Below are positions 33,714 to 43,117 of a DNA stretch of 64,000 nt, in pieces. This DNA comes from SVTX01 sp045602385 (GTDB lineage: Bacteria; Bacillota; Clostridia; Oscillospirales; CAG-272). The notes under the pieces were generated by a model. It was not told the DNA's origin and did not search any database. It was given only the letters and a program-made list of their open reading frames with translations. Numbering within the stretch: position 1 is the first letter of the stretch; the number at the start of each line of letters is the position of its first letter. A program made the position numbers and the translations under genes. The stretch spans positions 20,848-84,847 of the forward strand of contig JAZSBL010000045.1 of NCBI GenBank assembly GCA_045602385.1, in the 5' to 3' direction.

Positions 33714-36047
33714 ATGCTTGAAAACAAAAGAAAAAAACTGATATCATATATTCTCGTCCTCGCCATGGCCATATCTGCCTTGGCTACCGTGTCCGTGCCT
33801 GCAAGCGCTGCCGATATTCCGGTTGCGGAAGCCGCGTACACACAACTTAAAACCGGATATGACTCCGCGGACGACGTGCAGTATAAAACCGAAACCGTTG
33901 GCGGCAAGACCTACACGCTCAACTGGGGTGCGCAGGGCGAGCTTTGCATATTTCTCTCAGAAAGAACGGAGCAGTTTTACGTTGGTGATTACGCATACGC
34001 CGCACTATCGCAGCTTGGTGGCGGAACAAGCGACGACGACGCGGAACCCAGTGATCTTTACGCGGCGCTGCACACGCTTATGGAATCGAATCATGAAAAT
34101 GTTCCGACATACACTGACAATCAGAGCTTATACAAATATACGGACTGTCAGATTAGTGACATTTCCACTATTTTCTTGTTTTACACGGGCAAAGTATACA
34201 GTAGTGAGTGGAACGGCAGAACCTGGAATCAGGAGCATATCTGGCCTAACAGCAAGTGCATAACAGCTGCTCCGCAAAAAGAAAATGACAGTGCTGACAT
34301 TGTTATGCTTCGCCCTGCGGCGCAGACTGAAAACTCATCAAGAAACAATACCGCCTACGGTGAAGGAGAGGGATACTTTACACCAATAGACAGTCTTAAG
34401 GGCGACTGTGCGAGAGTTATTCTTTATTACGCTACCCGCTGGGGTAAGATGGATAGCTTGGTGGACGGCGCGGATGGAGTTATCTCAAGCATAGACCTGT
34501 TGCTTGACTGGATGGAGCTTGACCCGGTTGACACCTTCGAAATGGGCAGAAACGATGCGGTTGAATCTATCACGGGCACACGCAACGTGTTTGTAGATTA
34601 TCCGGAGCTTGCATGGAAGATGTTCAGTCGAGAGATGCCCGCCGATGCACAGACACCGCAAAAGAATAACGGCGAGATTACATACATGGAAAGGGAAGAG
34701 TCGGACACAAGCTCCGCAAAGCCCACCATCTCGAACGGCAAATATACTTACACTTTTGCAAATTATCCTGCCGGCATGTACATAGGCGCGAATGAAACGC
34801 ACATACTTGATGAAAACCTCACACTCTACACCGACAAGGCGTATTTTACCACTGAGCTTAAATTGTACAATTCGAGCATAGCAAACTCAAAAGCGGTGTT
34901 TGAGGCCAAGGATTATATTTATTCGGTATCAATTAATGCAAAGGATACCCAAGACATGCTAAACGTTTTTGGCTCAAATGACAATGAGAATTGGAAGCAC
35001 CTTGAAACGTTGAGCATAAAGAAATCGCAAGCCGATTATAGTCTGGCTGTGCCTAAAGGCGGTTACAAATTCCTCAAGCTTGAAAGCGCCGGAGGAATAA
35101 TACAACTGTCGTCCGTCACCTTCGAATACGGCGAGAAAATTGAGGGTGCCCTTGACAACAACGGCGGAACCGGTAATACAAATCTCCCCGTGGTCAAGCT
35201 TGCAACCTTTAATCTGGGTGCGAATGGTGCCGCATCTCATTCTGACGGCTCATCAAACAAGGCCAACTATGCAGAAACCGTGGGTGAATACACCTTGAGC
35301 GTGTTGAACGGAGTGAAAATGTCCACCGGCTCAAGAGATGAAAAGGGCAACTCTTGTTTGAAGTTTGGTATCACCTCAACGGTTGGTTCTTGCGAATTTA
35401 CGGTTCCAAGCGAGATTTCCAAGGTGGTAATATATGCCGCAAAATACAAGGATAAGACGTCTGTGCTGGCGATAAACGGCACGGAGTACCAGCTGACTAA
35501 AAACTCCAATGACGGAGAGTATGAAGCGATAACCGTCGATACATCCACAAATAAAGAGGTCAAGCTTTCTACTACCTCGAGTGGATATAGATGCATGATC
35601 AATACTATCGAGTTCTGGGGAGCGGACCTGTCGGCTATCCCGGAGGAAACAACAGAAGCTCCCACGGAAGCTCCAACGGAGGCTCCCACGGAGGCTCCAA
35701 CGGAGGCTCCGACAGAAGCTCCCACGGAAGCTCCGACGGAGGCTCCAACAGAAGCTCCCACGGAGGCTCCGACAGAAGCTCCCACGGAAGCTCCAACAGA
35801 AGCTCCAACGGAGGCTCCAACAGAAGCCCCAACGGAAGAAATAATGAGTGAGACCGAAGAAATAATTACCGTTGAAGAAACGACTGCCGTTAGCGAAAAC
35901 GGCAGTGTGGAAACAAGCGAAGTTGAAGCCGCGGAAATTCCGGCATCAAGCGGATGCGGATCGTCTTTAGGCGGTGGCTTTGCCGTGATTATATCGATAT
36001 CCCTTGCCGCAACAGTTGTCGGCAGAAAGAAGAATAAAGGGAAGTAA
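33714..36047 (+). CDS. Secreted endonuclease I-family protein A, modular, membrane-anchored
   Basis: 777 residues. Signal peptide 1-32 (PASA cleavage), then an endonuclease I (His-Me finger) domain to about 320 with QEHIWPNS (Glu174, His175) and the metal-ligand region NSSRNNTAYG. A discoidin-like module with SNDNENW follows, then a second beta module ending MINTIEFWGA. Next are about 15 Ala-Pro-Thr-Glu repeats (about 646-708), and a C-terminal SGCGSSLGGG, one helix and a basic tail. Family members cut DNA or RNA without sequence choice. Likely role: nutrient or biofilm nucleic-acid breakdown at the cell surface. Confidence 0.88.
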   Translation: MLENKRKKLISYILVLAMAISALATVSVPASAADIPVAEAAYTQLKTGYDSADDVQYKTETVGGKTYTLNWGAQGELCIFLSERTEQFYVGDYAYAALSQLGGGTSDDDAEPSDLYAALHTLMESNHENVPTYTDNQSLYKYTDCQISDISTIFLFYTGKVYSSEWNGRTWNQEHIWPNSKCITAAPQKENDSADIVMLRPAAQTENSSRNNTAYGEGEGYFTPIDSLKGDCARVILYYATRWGKMDSLVDGADGVISSIDLLLDWMELDPVDTFEMGRNDAVESITGTRNVFVDYPELAWKMFSREMPADAQTPQKNNGEITYMEREESDTSSAKPTISNGKYTYTFANYPAGMYIGANETHILDENLTLYTDKAYFTTELKLYNSSIANSKAVFEAKDYIYSVSINAKDTQDMLNVFGSNDNENWKHLETLSIKKSQADYSLAVPKGGYKFLKLESAGGIIQLSSVTFEYGEKIEGALDNNGGTGNTNLPVVKLATFNLGANGAASHSDGSSNKANYAETVGEYTLSVLNGVKMSTGSRDEKGNSCLKFGITSTVGSCEFTVPSEISKVVIYAAKYKDKTSVLAINGTEYQLTKNSNDGEYEAITVDTSTNKEVKLSTTSSGYRCMINTIEFWGADLSAIPEETTEAPTEAPTEAPTEAPTEAPTEAPTEAPTEAPTEAPTEAPTEAPTEAPTEAPTEAPTEAPTEEIMSETEEIITVEETTAVSENGSVETSEVEAAEIPASSGCGSSLGGGFAVIISISLAATVVGRKKNKGK

Positions 36048-36071
36048 ACTAAATAGGTTTACGAAATTAAT

Positions 36072-38978
36072 ATGATTAAGAACAATTTTAGGAAGAGCAT
36101 ATCGATTCTGCTGGCGATTGCAATGATATGCTCGGTATTTGTGACGATAACTATACCCACGCAGGGTGCAGGATCCACACAGCCGACGCAATATTCATCG
36201 CAGTACAATTCAGGTCAAAGAGGAGTAATATGCACCACTCTTGACGGAACGAGCGCATCAAGCTATTATACGGGATCCTACGTGTACGACCAATTGTCGG
36301 GAAAGTCGAAGGATGCGATACAATCGTCTCTTTCTACCCTTATGAGAAGTACGCACACCTATATCAGCTCTTATGACGATTGCCACAATCTGGCTGACAG
36401 AACCGACTGTCAGAATGAAGACGGAAGCGTATCGCTTATATACACCTCGTACAGCGCGACTATGAGCCAATGGAACGGTTGGAACAGAGAGCATGTTTGG
36501 CCAAAGAGCCTGGCGGGAGACACCACTACTGGCGGCGGAGCGGATCTTCATCATATACGCCCCGCGGATGCCGTTGTAAACAGCACACGTAATAACAATA
36601 AATACGGCAACGTAGCAAGCGGAGCTAAAGCGGTATACGGTAGTAACCCTGCTTCGGGATGTCTTGGCGGCTACTATGCCGACGGATATTTTGAGCCTCT
36701 TGACAATGTTAAGGGAGATGTGGCTCGAATTTGTCTTTACGTTTACGTAAGATGGGGTGATGATTGGGGCGCGACAAGCATAACCAAGGTGTTCCCAAGC
36801 GTTGACGTCCTGCTTGAATGGATGGAGCTTGACCCCGTTGACACCTGGGAAATGGGAAGAAACGAGGTCGTTCAGGATATACAAGGCAACCGAAACGTGT
36901 TTATAGATTATCCCGAGTATGCATGGTTGATATTCGGCGAGGAGGTTCCCGATGATTACGTTACTCCTTCAAACGGCAAGGGCAACTCGGAGGGAGGCTC
37001 AAGCACGTCCAAGCCGACCGAGCCCGCAACCACAGAGGGCAAAACCGAGGTGAAGACCGAGGCGGTAAGTGATCCCACTCCCGATACCCCCGTTAATTCC
37101 GGGAACGTGCTTGCAACCTTTGAGCTTGGAGAAAACGGAAGCGCATCACATGCCGACGGCTCGGAGAAGACAAGCTACAGCGAAACAAAGAACGGCTATA
37201 CGCTTAACATTACCGGCGGAAGTAAAATGTACACCGGCGCCAGAGATGCGAAGGGTAATTCCTGCATTAAGCTTGGAACGGGCAGCGCGGTCGGATCTTT
37301 TACGTTTAAAGTACCAAACGATGTTGTAGGTGTGGTTATCCATGCCGCGAAGTATAAGGCGAATGCATCGGTATTAACAATAAACGGAACAAATCATACA
37401 CTCACAAAAAGCTCCGATAACGGAGAATACAACGAGATAACGATTGATACGTCTACCACCAAAACGGTTTCGGTTTCAACGACGTCGGGTGGCAAGAGAT
37501 GCATGATCAATACTATTAAATTCCTTGGCGCAAAAGTTGAGGACACAGAGGAGCAGACAACAAAAGTCACAACCGAAGCTACAACAGAGGCACCCACCGA
37601 AAAGCCCACGGATACTACGGCAGAGGTAAAGACCGAGAATATAACAGAGCCAACGACTGAAGCGCCGGGAGAAACCGTGGAGTCGGGATACAATCTTGTT
37701 ACAAGTGTGTCCGAGCTTAAGGCGGGCGATAAGATAATTATCGTTGCAGTGGGCAATGATTTTGCTTTAAGTACAACACAAAACAATAATAATCGCGGAC
37801 AGGTGGCCATCACCAAGAGCGGCAATCTGGCAGAAATCAACGATTCCGTACAGATAATTACGCTTGAGGTCGGCGATGGAGGCACGTTTGCTTTTAACGT
37901 TGGAAACGGATATCTTTACGCTGCTTCAAGCGGAAGTAACTATTTGAAAACACAGAGCACAAATAACGCTAACGGACTCTGGAAAATAGAAATAAGCTCA
38001 GAGGGTGTTGCTACAATAAAGGCACAGGGCAGTAATAGCCGAAACGAGCTTAAATATAATTCGACCAGTAGCTTGTTTTCCTGTTACGGATCGGGAAACA
38101 CTCAAAAGGCAGTAGCGATATATAAGCTCTATGAGAAGCCTGCGTCCGAGCCCGAGCCCGAATCCCCCAAGATCACCGATTATAGCGTAACGCTGGGCGG
38201 CGGCACTACGATCAATGTCAAGTGTACGGTGTCTGCGGAGTGGCTTGCGGCCAATCCCGATGCAACCCTTTCGTTTAGAAACGAGTTTGGCACAACACCA
38301 CTTGAGGTAAAGGTAGGAGAGCATGCATATAGCGTGACCCTTACGCCCAAGGAAATAGAAAAAGAGCTGTATTTTGTTGTTTCGGATGGAACGAATGAAA
38401 CCTTGACAAGAGTAAGCTATTCCATTTACGCAGAGGCGGCGAATAAGATTGAAGGCTACGAAGACCTTAAAAATCTGCTTGACGCCATAGATAATTACAC
38501 AAGCGCGGCAAACAGGCCTACCGATGTGACAGGCTACGCTTCGGAATCCTTCAATGGCGTAGATGATTGGAAACCCGAAGTAACAGGAAATATACTCACC
38601 GATATCAAAGTGAATCTCGGTCAGCAGATAACTGCAAAGGTTACAGTCGATACTGCAAGAAACTACGCCGGCTATAAGGTCACCGTTAAGCTTGGGGAGG
38701 TTGAACTTGTAAAGGATGCAGACTTTATCTCCTATATTACGTCAAACGGAGAGCTTGTGGTAAAGGGACTTGCTCCCACGCACCTTGATGACGAGTTGAC
38801 CGTAACGGTTTACAATGAGGGCGTAGCGGTGTCCTCGGCATCATTTAAGCTCAACTCTTACTTGAAGTACATTTACACACAGAGCTCAACTACCGATTAT
38901 TACAAAAACATGGCTGCCGTAACCTATCAGTACGGCGTGGCCGCCGAAGCCTACGCCGCGGCGCAGGAGAAGAATTAA
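36072..38978 (+). CDS. Secreted endonuclease I-family protein B, modular
   Basis: 968 residues. Signal peptide ending near TQGA (about residue 33), nuclease domain to about 300 with NREHVWPKS (Glu140, His141), DLHHIRPAD and NSTRNNNKYG. It keeps the His-His form of the second motif, unlike its two neighbours. Then the beta module shared with protein A (ends MINTIKFLGA), a Thr/Glu-rich linker, an NDFALSTTQ-type module (about 540-685), and a 270-residue C-terminal region unique here. It lacks the Cys-Gly anchor, so it should be released or held through its extra region. The ribosome site is weak; the 24-base gap to protein A suggests one operon. Confidence 0.87.
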   Translation: MIKNNFRKSISILLAIAMICSVFVTITIPTQGAGSTQPTQYSSQYNSGQRGVICTTLDGTSASSYYTGSYVYDQLSGKSKDAIQSSLSTLMRSTHTYISSYDDCHNLADRTDCQNEDGSVSLIYTSYSATMSQWNGWNREHVWPKSLAGDTTTGGGADLHHIRPADAVVNSTRNNNKYGNVASGAKAVYGSNPASGCLGGYYADGYFEPLDNVKGDVARICLYVYVRWGDDWGATSITKVFPSVDVLLEWMELDPVDTWEMGRNEVVQDIQGNRNVFIDYPEYAWLIFGEEVPDDYVTPSNGKGNSEGGSSTSKPTEPATTEGKTEVKTEAVSDPTPDTPVNSGNVLATFELGENGSASHADGSEKTSYSETKNGYTLNITGGSKMYTGARDAKGNSCIKLGTGSAVGSFTFKVPNDVVGVVIHAAKYKANASVLTINGTNHTLTKSSDNGEYNEITIDTSTTKTVSVSTTSGGKRCMINTIKFLGAKVEDTEEQTTKVTTEATTEAPTEKPTDTTAEVKTENITEPTTEAPGETVESGYNLVTSVSELKAGDKIIIVAVGNDFALSTTQNNNNRGQVAITKSGNLAEINDSVQIITLEVGDGGTFAFNVGNGYLYAASSGSNYLKTQSTNNANGLWKIEISSEGVATIKAQGSNSRNELKYNSTSSLFSCYGSGNTQKAVAIYKLYEKPASEPEPESPKITDYSVTLGGGTTINVKCTVSAEWLAANPDATLSFRNEFGTTPLEVKVGEHAYSVTLTPKEIEKELYFVVSDGTNETLTRVSYSIYAEAANKIEGYEDLKNLLDAIDNYTSAANRPTDVTGYASESFNGVDDWKPEVTGNILTDIKVNLGQQITAKVTVDTARNYAGYKVTVKLGEVELVKDADFISYITSNGELVVKGLAPTHLDDELTVTVYNEGVAVSSASFKLNSYLKYIYTQSSTTDYYKNMAAVTYQYGVAAEAYAAAQEKN

Positions 38979-39026
38979 CCTCGTAAAACAAAATAATAAA
39001 TAGACACAATGTCTACGGAGGGAAAC

Positions 39027-41321
39027 ATGAATAACAACATGAAAAAGGGCCTGTCGCTGATCTTGGCGATAGCGATGATCTGTTCGATCTTCGTCACCAT
39101 CGTCATCCCCACACAAGCGGCGAGCTACGTCTACAACTGGGGACAGAGAGAGGTCGACTGTACACAGCTCTCAACATACGCGCAAGCCTTCTACACGGGC
39201 AGCTACGTTTTTGAGGAAATGTCAAAGCTTGAGGGTGGATCCACCCAATCAAATGCGCATAACAGCGCGCTTTACAGTGCGCTTAAAACACTTATGACCA
39301 GTAAACATTCCCACCAGACCAATTACGGAGAGACCAGGGATCTTTACAGATATACCGACTGTCAGAACGGCGGCGGTAAGATTTCTTCATTCTATTCAGG
39401 CACTGCAATTGGCCCTGCATGGGGAGAAGGAGACTGGAACCGAGAGCACACCTGGCCTAACAGTAAGGGCCTTGGCGGAAACGATGAAAACGACATTATG
39501 ATGCTTCGCCCCACCTCTACCAGCGAAAATAGCAGCAGAGGAAACACTGCGTACGGTAAGAGCAGTGGATACTATAACCCTAACAGCGAATCCGGCGGCA
39601 ATTACGACCTTCGTGGAGACGTTGCAAGAATTTGCCTTTACGTATACACCCGTTGGGGCAATACAAGCAGAATGTGGGGCTCGAGCGGAGTAATTGAGAG
39701 CCTCACAGTCCTTCTCGAATGGATGGAGGCAGACCCCGTTGACACATGGGAAATGGGCAGAAATGACTCTGTTCAGTCTATCACGGGTACGAGAAACGTA
39801 TTCGTTGACTATCCCGAGTATGCATTTTTACTTTTTGGCGTGGATGTTCCCGACGATTACGTATCTCCCTCTAACAACAAGGGAACAGCAGCTAATCCCG
39901 GCTCGGGCTCGGGTAACACCGGCTCCGGTAATAGCGGAACTACAACTCCTTCTATCGATCCCGTAAAGCCCGTGGCTGGCACTGCATATAAGCTTGTGAT
40001 GAATCAGACATCGGCGGGCAAGGTTGTTTACATGAAGGAAGGATATGTAAGCACATATTACATTGACACGACCGAAACGAAGTCCGAGGGACTTGATTTC
40101 TACGTTGAGCAGGTGTCCGGCGGATACCGTATCTATACAACCATTAGCGGCGCAAAGCAGTATCTTAACATGGTTGTAAGCGGCACACACGTAAATGCTA
40201 AATACCAGAGCACCGCAAGCACAACGTATACCTGGAGCGATACACACAAAACTCTTGTTAGCAACGTTAACGGAGCCGAGTATACACTCGGAACAAGAAA
40301 CGATAAGACCTATACAACCGTAGGTGGCGTTGCAACCGCTCAAGATCCCTTTATGGTACAGTTTGTACCCGCAAACGAGTCTTCAGGAGGCGCCGGATCA
40401 GGTAACACAGGCACAGGCAACACAGGCAACACCGGAAACAGCGGCTCGGGTAGCGGAAGCGGATCGACCGTTAGCGAAAAGGTGACATATACCTTCTCCG
40501 AGTATACAGCAGGAGAACAGTACGCTAAGAATGAAACCCACGTTCTTGATGACGTTATGACGGTGGTTACTGACGATGCGCACTTTACAACACAGATAAG
40601 ACTTTATCATACTGAAAATGCACAGTATGGATCACACCACGGTACTGCGGTGTTTAAGTCGACAAGAGCTATTAAGGGCCTTGCTGTGAATGCAGGAAAC
40701 AAAGCCGACGTTCTTAAGGTGTCCGGCTCCAATGACGGCAACACCTGGACTACAATTCAGGAGATTACAGTTTCAACCAGCTATGCAGACTATACTGTTA
40801 ATATGAACGGTGCAGAGTATACGTATATCAAGCTAGAGGCCACATCGGCACAGATCAGAGTTGCATCTGTTAGCGTTGAATACGTTGTGACTACCACTCC
40901 CGATGGCGGGGAGCAGGGAACCGAAACGGACACTGAAACTAATACCGAAACTAACATCGAAACTAATACCGAAACCAACACCGAAACCAACACCGAAACT
41001 AACACCGAAACTAATACCGAAACTAATACCGAAACTAACACCGAAACTAATACCGGAACCAACACAGAGACAAACACAGAGACAAACACAGAGGTGAACA
41101 CCGAAACTAACACCGAAGCTAACACCGAGTCGGGCACGGCAGAGCAGACTGTAACAGAGGCTGCCGGCGCGGAAAATCAGGAAACCACACAAGAGGAATC
41201 CAAGCAATTGGATGGCGGAAACTCGTACGGATGCGGCTCTGCAATCGGCGGAGGTCTTGCGGTTATGATCTCAATTTCAGCGGCGGGCGTAATGCTTTCG
41301 CGAAAGAAAAAAGAGGAATAA
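39027..41321 (+). CDS. Secreted endonuclease I-family protein C, modular, membrane-anchored
   Basis: 764 residues from ATG 39027 (CGGAGGG just before; the ATG at 39009 lies ahead of that site). Signal peptide to PTQAA (about 34), nuclease domain with NREHTWPNS (Glu140, His141) and NSSRGNTAYG, a Gly/Ser linker, an AYKLVMNQ-type module, a second Gly/Ser linker, the discoidin-like module also in protein A, Asn-Thr-Glu-Thr repeats (about 630-701), and a tail YGCGSAIGGG, helix and RKKKEE. Last gene of the cluster. The mixing of modules among A, B and C shows recombination between neighbours. Confidence 0.88.
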   Translation: MNNNMKKGLSLILAIAMICSIFVTIVIPTQAASYVYNWGQREVDCTQLSTYAQAFYTGSYVFEEMSKLEGGSTQSNAHNSALYSALKTLMTSKHSHQTNYGETRDLYRYTDCQNGGGKISSFYSGTAIGPAWGEGDWNREHTWPNSKGLGGNDENDIMMLRPTSTSENSSRGNTAYGKSSGYYNPNSESGGNYDLRGDVARICLYVYTRWGNTSRMWGSSGVIESLTVLLEWMEADPVDTWEMGRNDSVQSITGTRNVFVDYPEYAFLLFGVDVPDDYVSPSNNKGTAANPGSGSGNTGSGNSGTTTPSIDPVKPVAGTAYKLVMNQTSAGKVVYMKEGYVSTYYIDTTETKSEGLDFYVEQVSGGYRIYTTISGAKQYLNMVVSGTHVNAKYQSTASTTYTWSDTHKTLVSNVNGAEYTLGTRNDKTYTTVGGVATAQDPFMVQFVPANESSGGAGSGNTGTGNTGNTGNSGSGSGSGSTVSEKVTYTFSEYTAGEQYAKNETHVLDDVMTVVTDDAHFTTQIRLYHTENAQYGSHHGTAVFKSTRAIKGLAVNAGNKADVLKVSGSNDGNTWTTIQEITVSTSYADYTVNMNGAEYTYIKLEATSAQIRVASVSVEYVVTTTPDGGEQGTETDTETNTETNIETNTETNTETNTETNTETNTETNTETNTETNTGTNTETNTETNTEVNTETNTEANTESGTAEQTVTEAAGAENQETTQEESKQLDGGNSYGCGSAIGGGLAVMISISAAGVMLSRKKKEE

Positions 41322-41336
41322 GCCTCAATAAACAAT

Positions 41337-41370
41337 AAAAAGGAGCTTTCATACGAAAGCTCCTTTTGCC
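41337..41370 (+). terminator. Terminator of the nuclease cluster (bidirectional)
   Basis: AAAAGGAGCTTTC (41338-41350) pairs with GAAAGCTCCTTTT (41355-41367), 13 bp with a 4-base loop. It is also placed to end the convergent CPBP operon. Confidence 0.9.
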
Positions 41371-41372
41371 TT

Positions 41373-42392
41373 TTATACTATGTAATTTATAACCACCGTT
41401 GCGATAAATATGCAGGTGCATATTATGGAAAATACAAGAGTGGGCTTGAAGGCGAGAGACGCGCGGATGTCGGCGGGAATATTTTTTATGCCCGAAAGCT
41501 TGCTTGCGCTTTCTGCCTTGCTCTCTGCTACCGCGCGGGCGCGTCTGCGGAAGGTCTTGGCGCTCTCTGAGAAGAAGAGAAGCGCGGAGAGAGCGAGCGC
41601 AATTGCCACAATGATTATCAAAAGCAGATCGTTTTGCGCCGACAGGAAATATGCCGACACGTTCGTTTCAATAAACAGCCTGTATATGTTGAATATCAGA
41701 TGCATGATGATGCACGCCCAAAGAGACCGTGTGGTATATAGAATAAACGATGCAAGAATACCCACGAACAGAGAGGGGATCACTCCACCTAGCGTAAAGC
41801 CCGAAAACGCGTACATGACCGTGGAAACCAGAGCCGCGAAGGGGAAGCTGACTTCTTCAAGTCGGGAGAATATCACTCCTCTGAACAGAATTTCCTCAGC
41901 AAAGGCGGGAATGATAGCATATGTCAGAATTATATAGGGGATTGAAACCGAATATTCATTCTCCCCCGCGGTAAAACTGCCAAGCAGGGTGACACCGTTC
42001 GATGCATCGTATGCTCCGCCCAACGCAAGCGTGAGCGCAAGTGAGGAACATGCGGCAAACAGTGACGCGAATATCAGGAAAAAGACGTCCTCTGCCGAAA
42101 TGCTACGAAAGCCGATCTCTTTCAGTTGTGAATGCAAGCTTTTATCCGCAGATGTAAGTGTGATCGCGAGATATGCGGGTATCAGCATCGCTACGAATTG
42201 CAATATCACGGGAGCTAACAGCTCCTTGCCTATGGGGTAGATAAATTTGTTTACAAGCAACGTGACAAAGCATATTATAAATACTACCGCGGACAGAAGC
42301 AAGGGGAGTGCAGGCTCCGATATCGGACGGATCGGGGCGCGTTGCTTTTTTTCTTTTCGGGGCTTTGCCCCTTGTCTTATTTGTTCTTCCAT
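41373..42392 (-). CDS. CPBP-family intramembrane metalloprotease
   Basis: 339 residues, about nine hydrophobic helices. FAEEILFRG near 165 is the EExxxR glutamate motif, and HLIFN near 230 provides the later His of the Abi/CPBP active site. These proteases cleave within membranes; roles range from protein maturation to bacteriocin self-immunity. It begins 12 bases after the DJ-1 stop, so the two are one operon. No bacteriocin gene is seen nearby. Confidence 0.87.
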   Translation of the reverse strand: MEEQIRQGAKPRKEKKQRAPIRPISEPALPLLLSAVVFIICFVTLLVNKFIYPIGKELLAPVILQFVAMLIPAYLAITLTSADKSLHSQLKEIGFRSISAEDVFFLIFASLFAACSSLALTLALGGAYDASNGVTLLGSFTAGENEYSVSIPYIILTYAIIPAFAEEILFRGVIFSRLEEVSFPFAALVSTVMYAFSGFTLGGVIPSLFVGILASFILYTTRSLWACIIMHLIFNIYRLFIETNVSAYFLSAQNDLLLIIIVAIALALSALLFFSESAKTFRRRARAVAESKAESASKLSGIKNIPADIRASLAFKPTLVFSIICTCIFIATVVINYIV

Positions 42393-42404
42393 GTTTTTAT
42401 CTCT

Positions 42405-42950
42405 TTAATTATAGAATGCCGAGCTCTTGATCTTTTCGGCCGTGCCGTCGTCCTTAAGGCAACGCACAAGCTCAAGACCAAAGTCGAAGGCAACTCCCAT
42501 GCCCTTGGCGGTTATGACGTTCTCGTCGCGCACAAGAGCCGAGTCGACGGTAAGATCTGCGCCGCGCAGATGCTCCTCAAAGCCGGGGAAGCAAACGGCG
42601 CGCTTTCCCTCAAGATAGCCGCGCTTGCCAAGCACCATGGGGGCGGCGCATATAGCCGCGAGGAATTTGCCATGTCTGTGCGCGGCGCGGAGAGCTGAGT
42701 CAACTATTCTCGACTCATCAAGGTTTGACGAGCCGGGCATGCCGCCGGGCAGTATAATCATGTCGGGGGCGGAATCGCGGTACATTATATCGGGAATATC
42801 CGCATGCACGATTATTCCGTGTGCGCCGCGGATCAAATCCTTGCCGCCGACGCCTACTGTCGTGACCTCAATGCCAGCGCGACGAAGAATATCAAGAGGG
42901 CAGAGAGCCTCTACCTCCTCAAATCCGTCTGCCAAAAACATATATACCAT
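42405..42950 (-). CDS. DJ-1/PfpI (ThiJ)-family protein
   Basis: 181 residues. ADGFEEVEA at the N terminus carries the conserved Glu, and AICAAPMVLG near 105 carries the reactive Cys at the nucleophile elbow. The start is ATG 42950, ten bases after AAGGCGG; upstream in-frame ATGs lack a site. DJ-1 proteins act as glyoxalases, deglycases or redox sensors, and which applies cannot be decided here. Confidence 0.9.
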   Translation of the reverse strand: MVYMFLADGFEEVEALCPLDILRRAGIEVTTVGVGGKDLIRGAHGIIVHADIPDIMYRDSAPDMIILPGGMPGSSNLDESRIVDSALRAAHRHGKFLAAICAAPMVLGKRGYLEGKRAVCFPGFEEHLRGADLTVDSALVRDENVITAKGMGVAFDFGLELVRCLKDDGTAEKIKSSAFYN

Positions 42951-43055
42951 AGCAATATACCGCCTTTTTATCATTTGCATTGGAATAATTATAACACAGC
43001 CCAATGCATCTTGTCAACAATTACGGGGGATACCTAAATAATTTATTAAAACCTA

Positions 43056-43083
43056 TTGACTTTTCTTAAATAAGGTATATAAT
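43056..43083 (+). promoter_or_regulatory. Promoter of the second MATE gene
   Basis: TTGACT (43056-43061), 16 bases, TATAAT (43078-43083). Confidence 0.75.
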
Positions 43084-43117
43084 TTGACGTGGTAATACCG
43101 ATTGAAGGGAGATAAAT

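Noticed and set aside
35267..35838. Long minus-strand frames with perfect short repeats opposite nuclease A, which look like a repeat protein
   Set aside because: They mirror the 12-base coding repeat of nuclease A; they have no ribosome site and the plus frame has clear domains and a signal peptide.
35651..35838. Regular short direct repeats that might be a CRISPR array
   Set aside because: The 12-base units are contiguous without spacers and encode Ala-Pro-Thr-Glu. No cas gene is present in the window.
40790..41207. Minus-strand Val/Ser-rich frame opposite nuclease C
   Set aside because: A reflection of the Asn-Thr-Glu-Thr repeat, not a gene.
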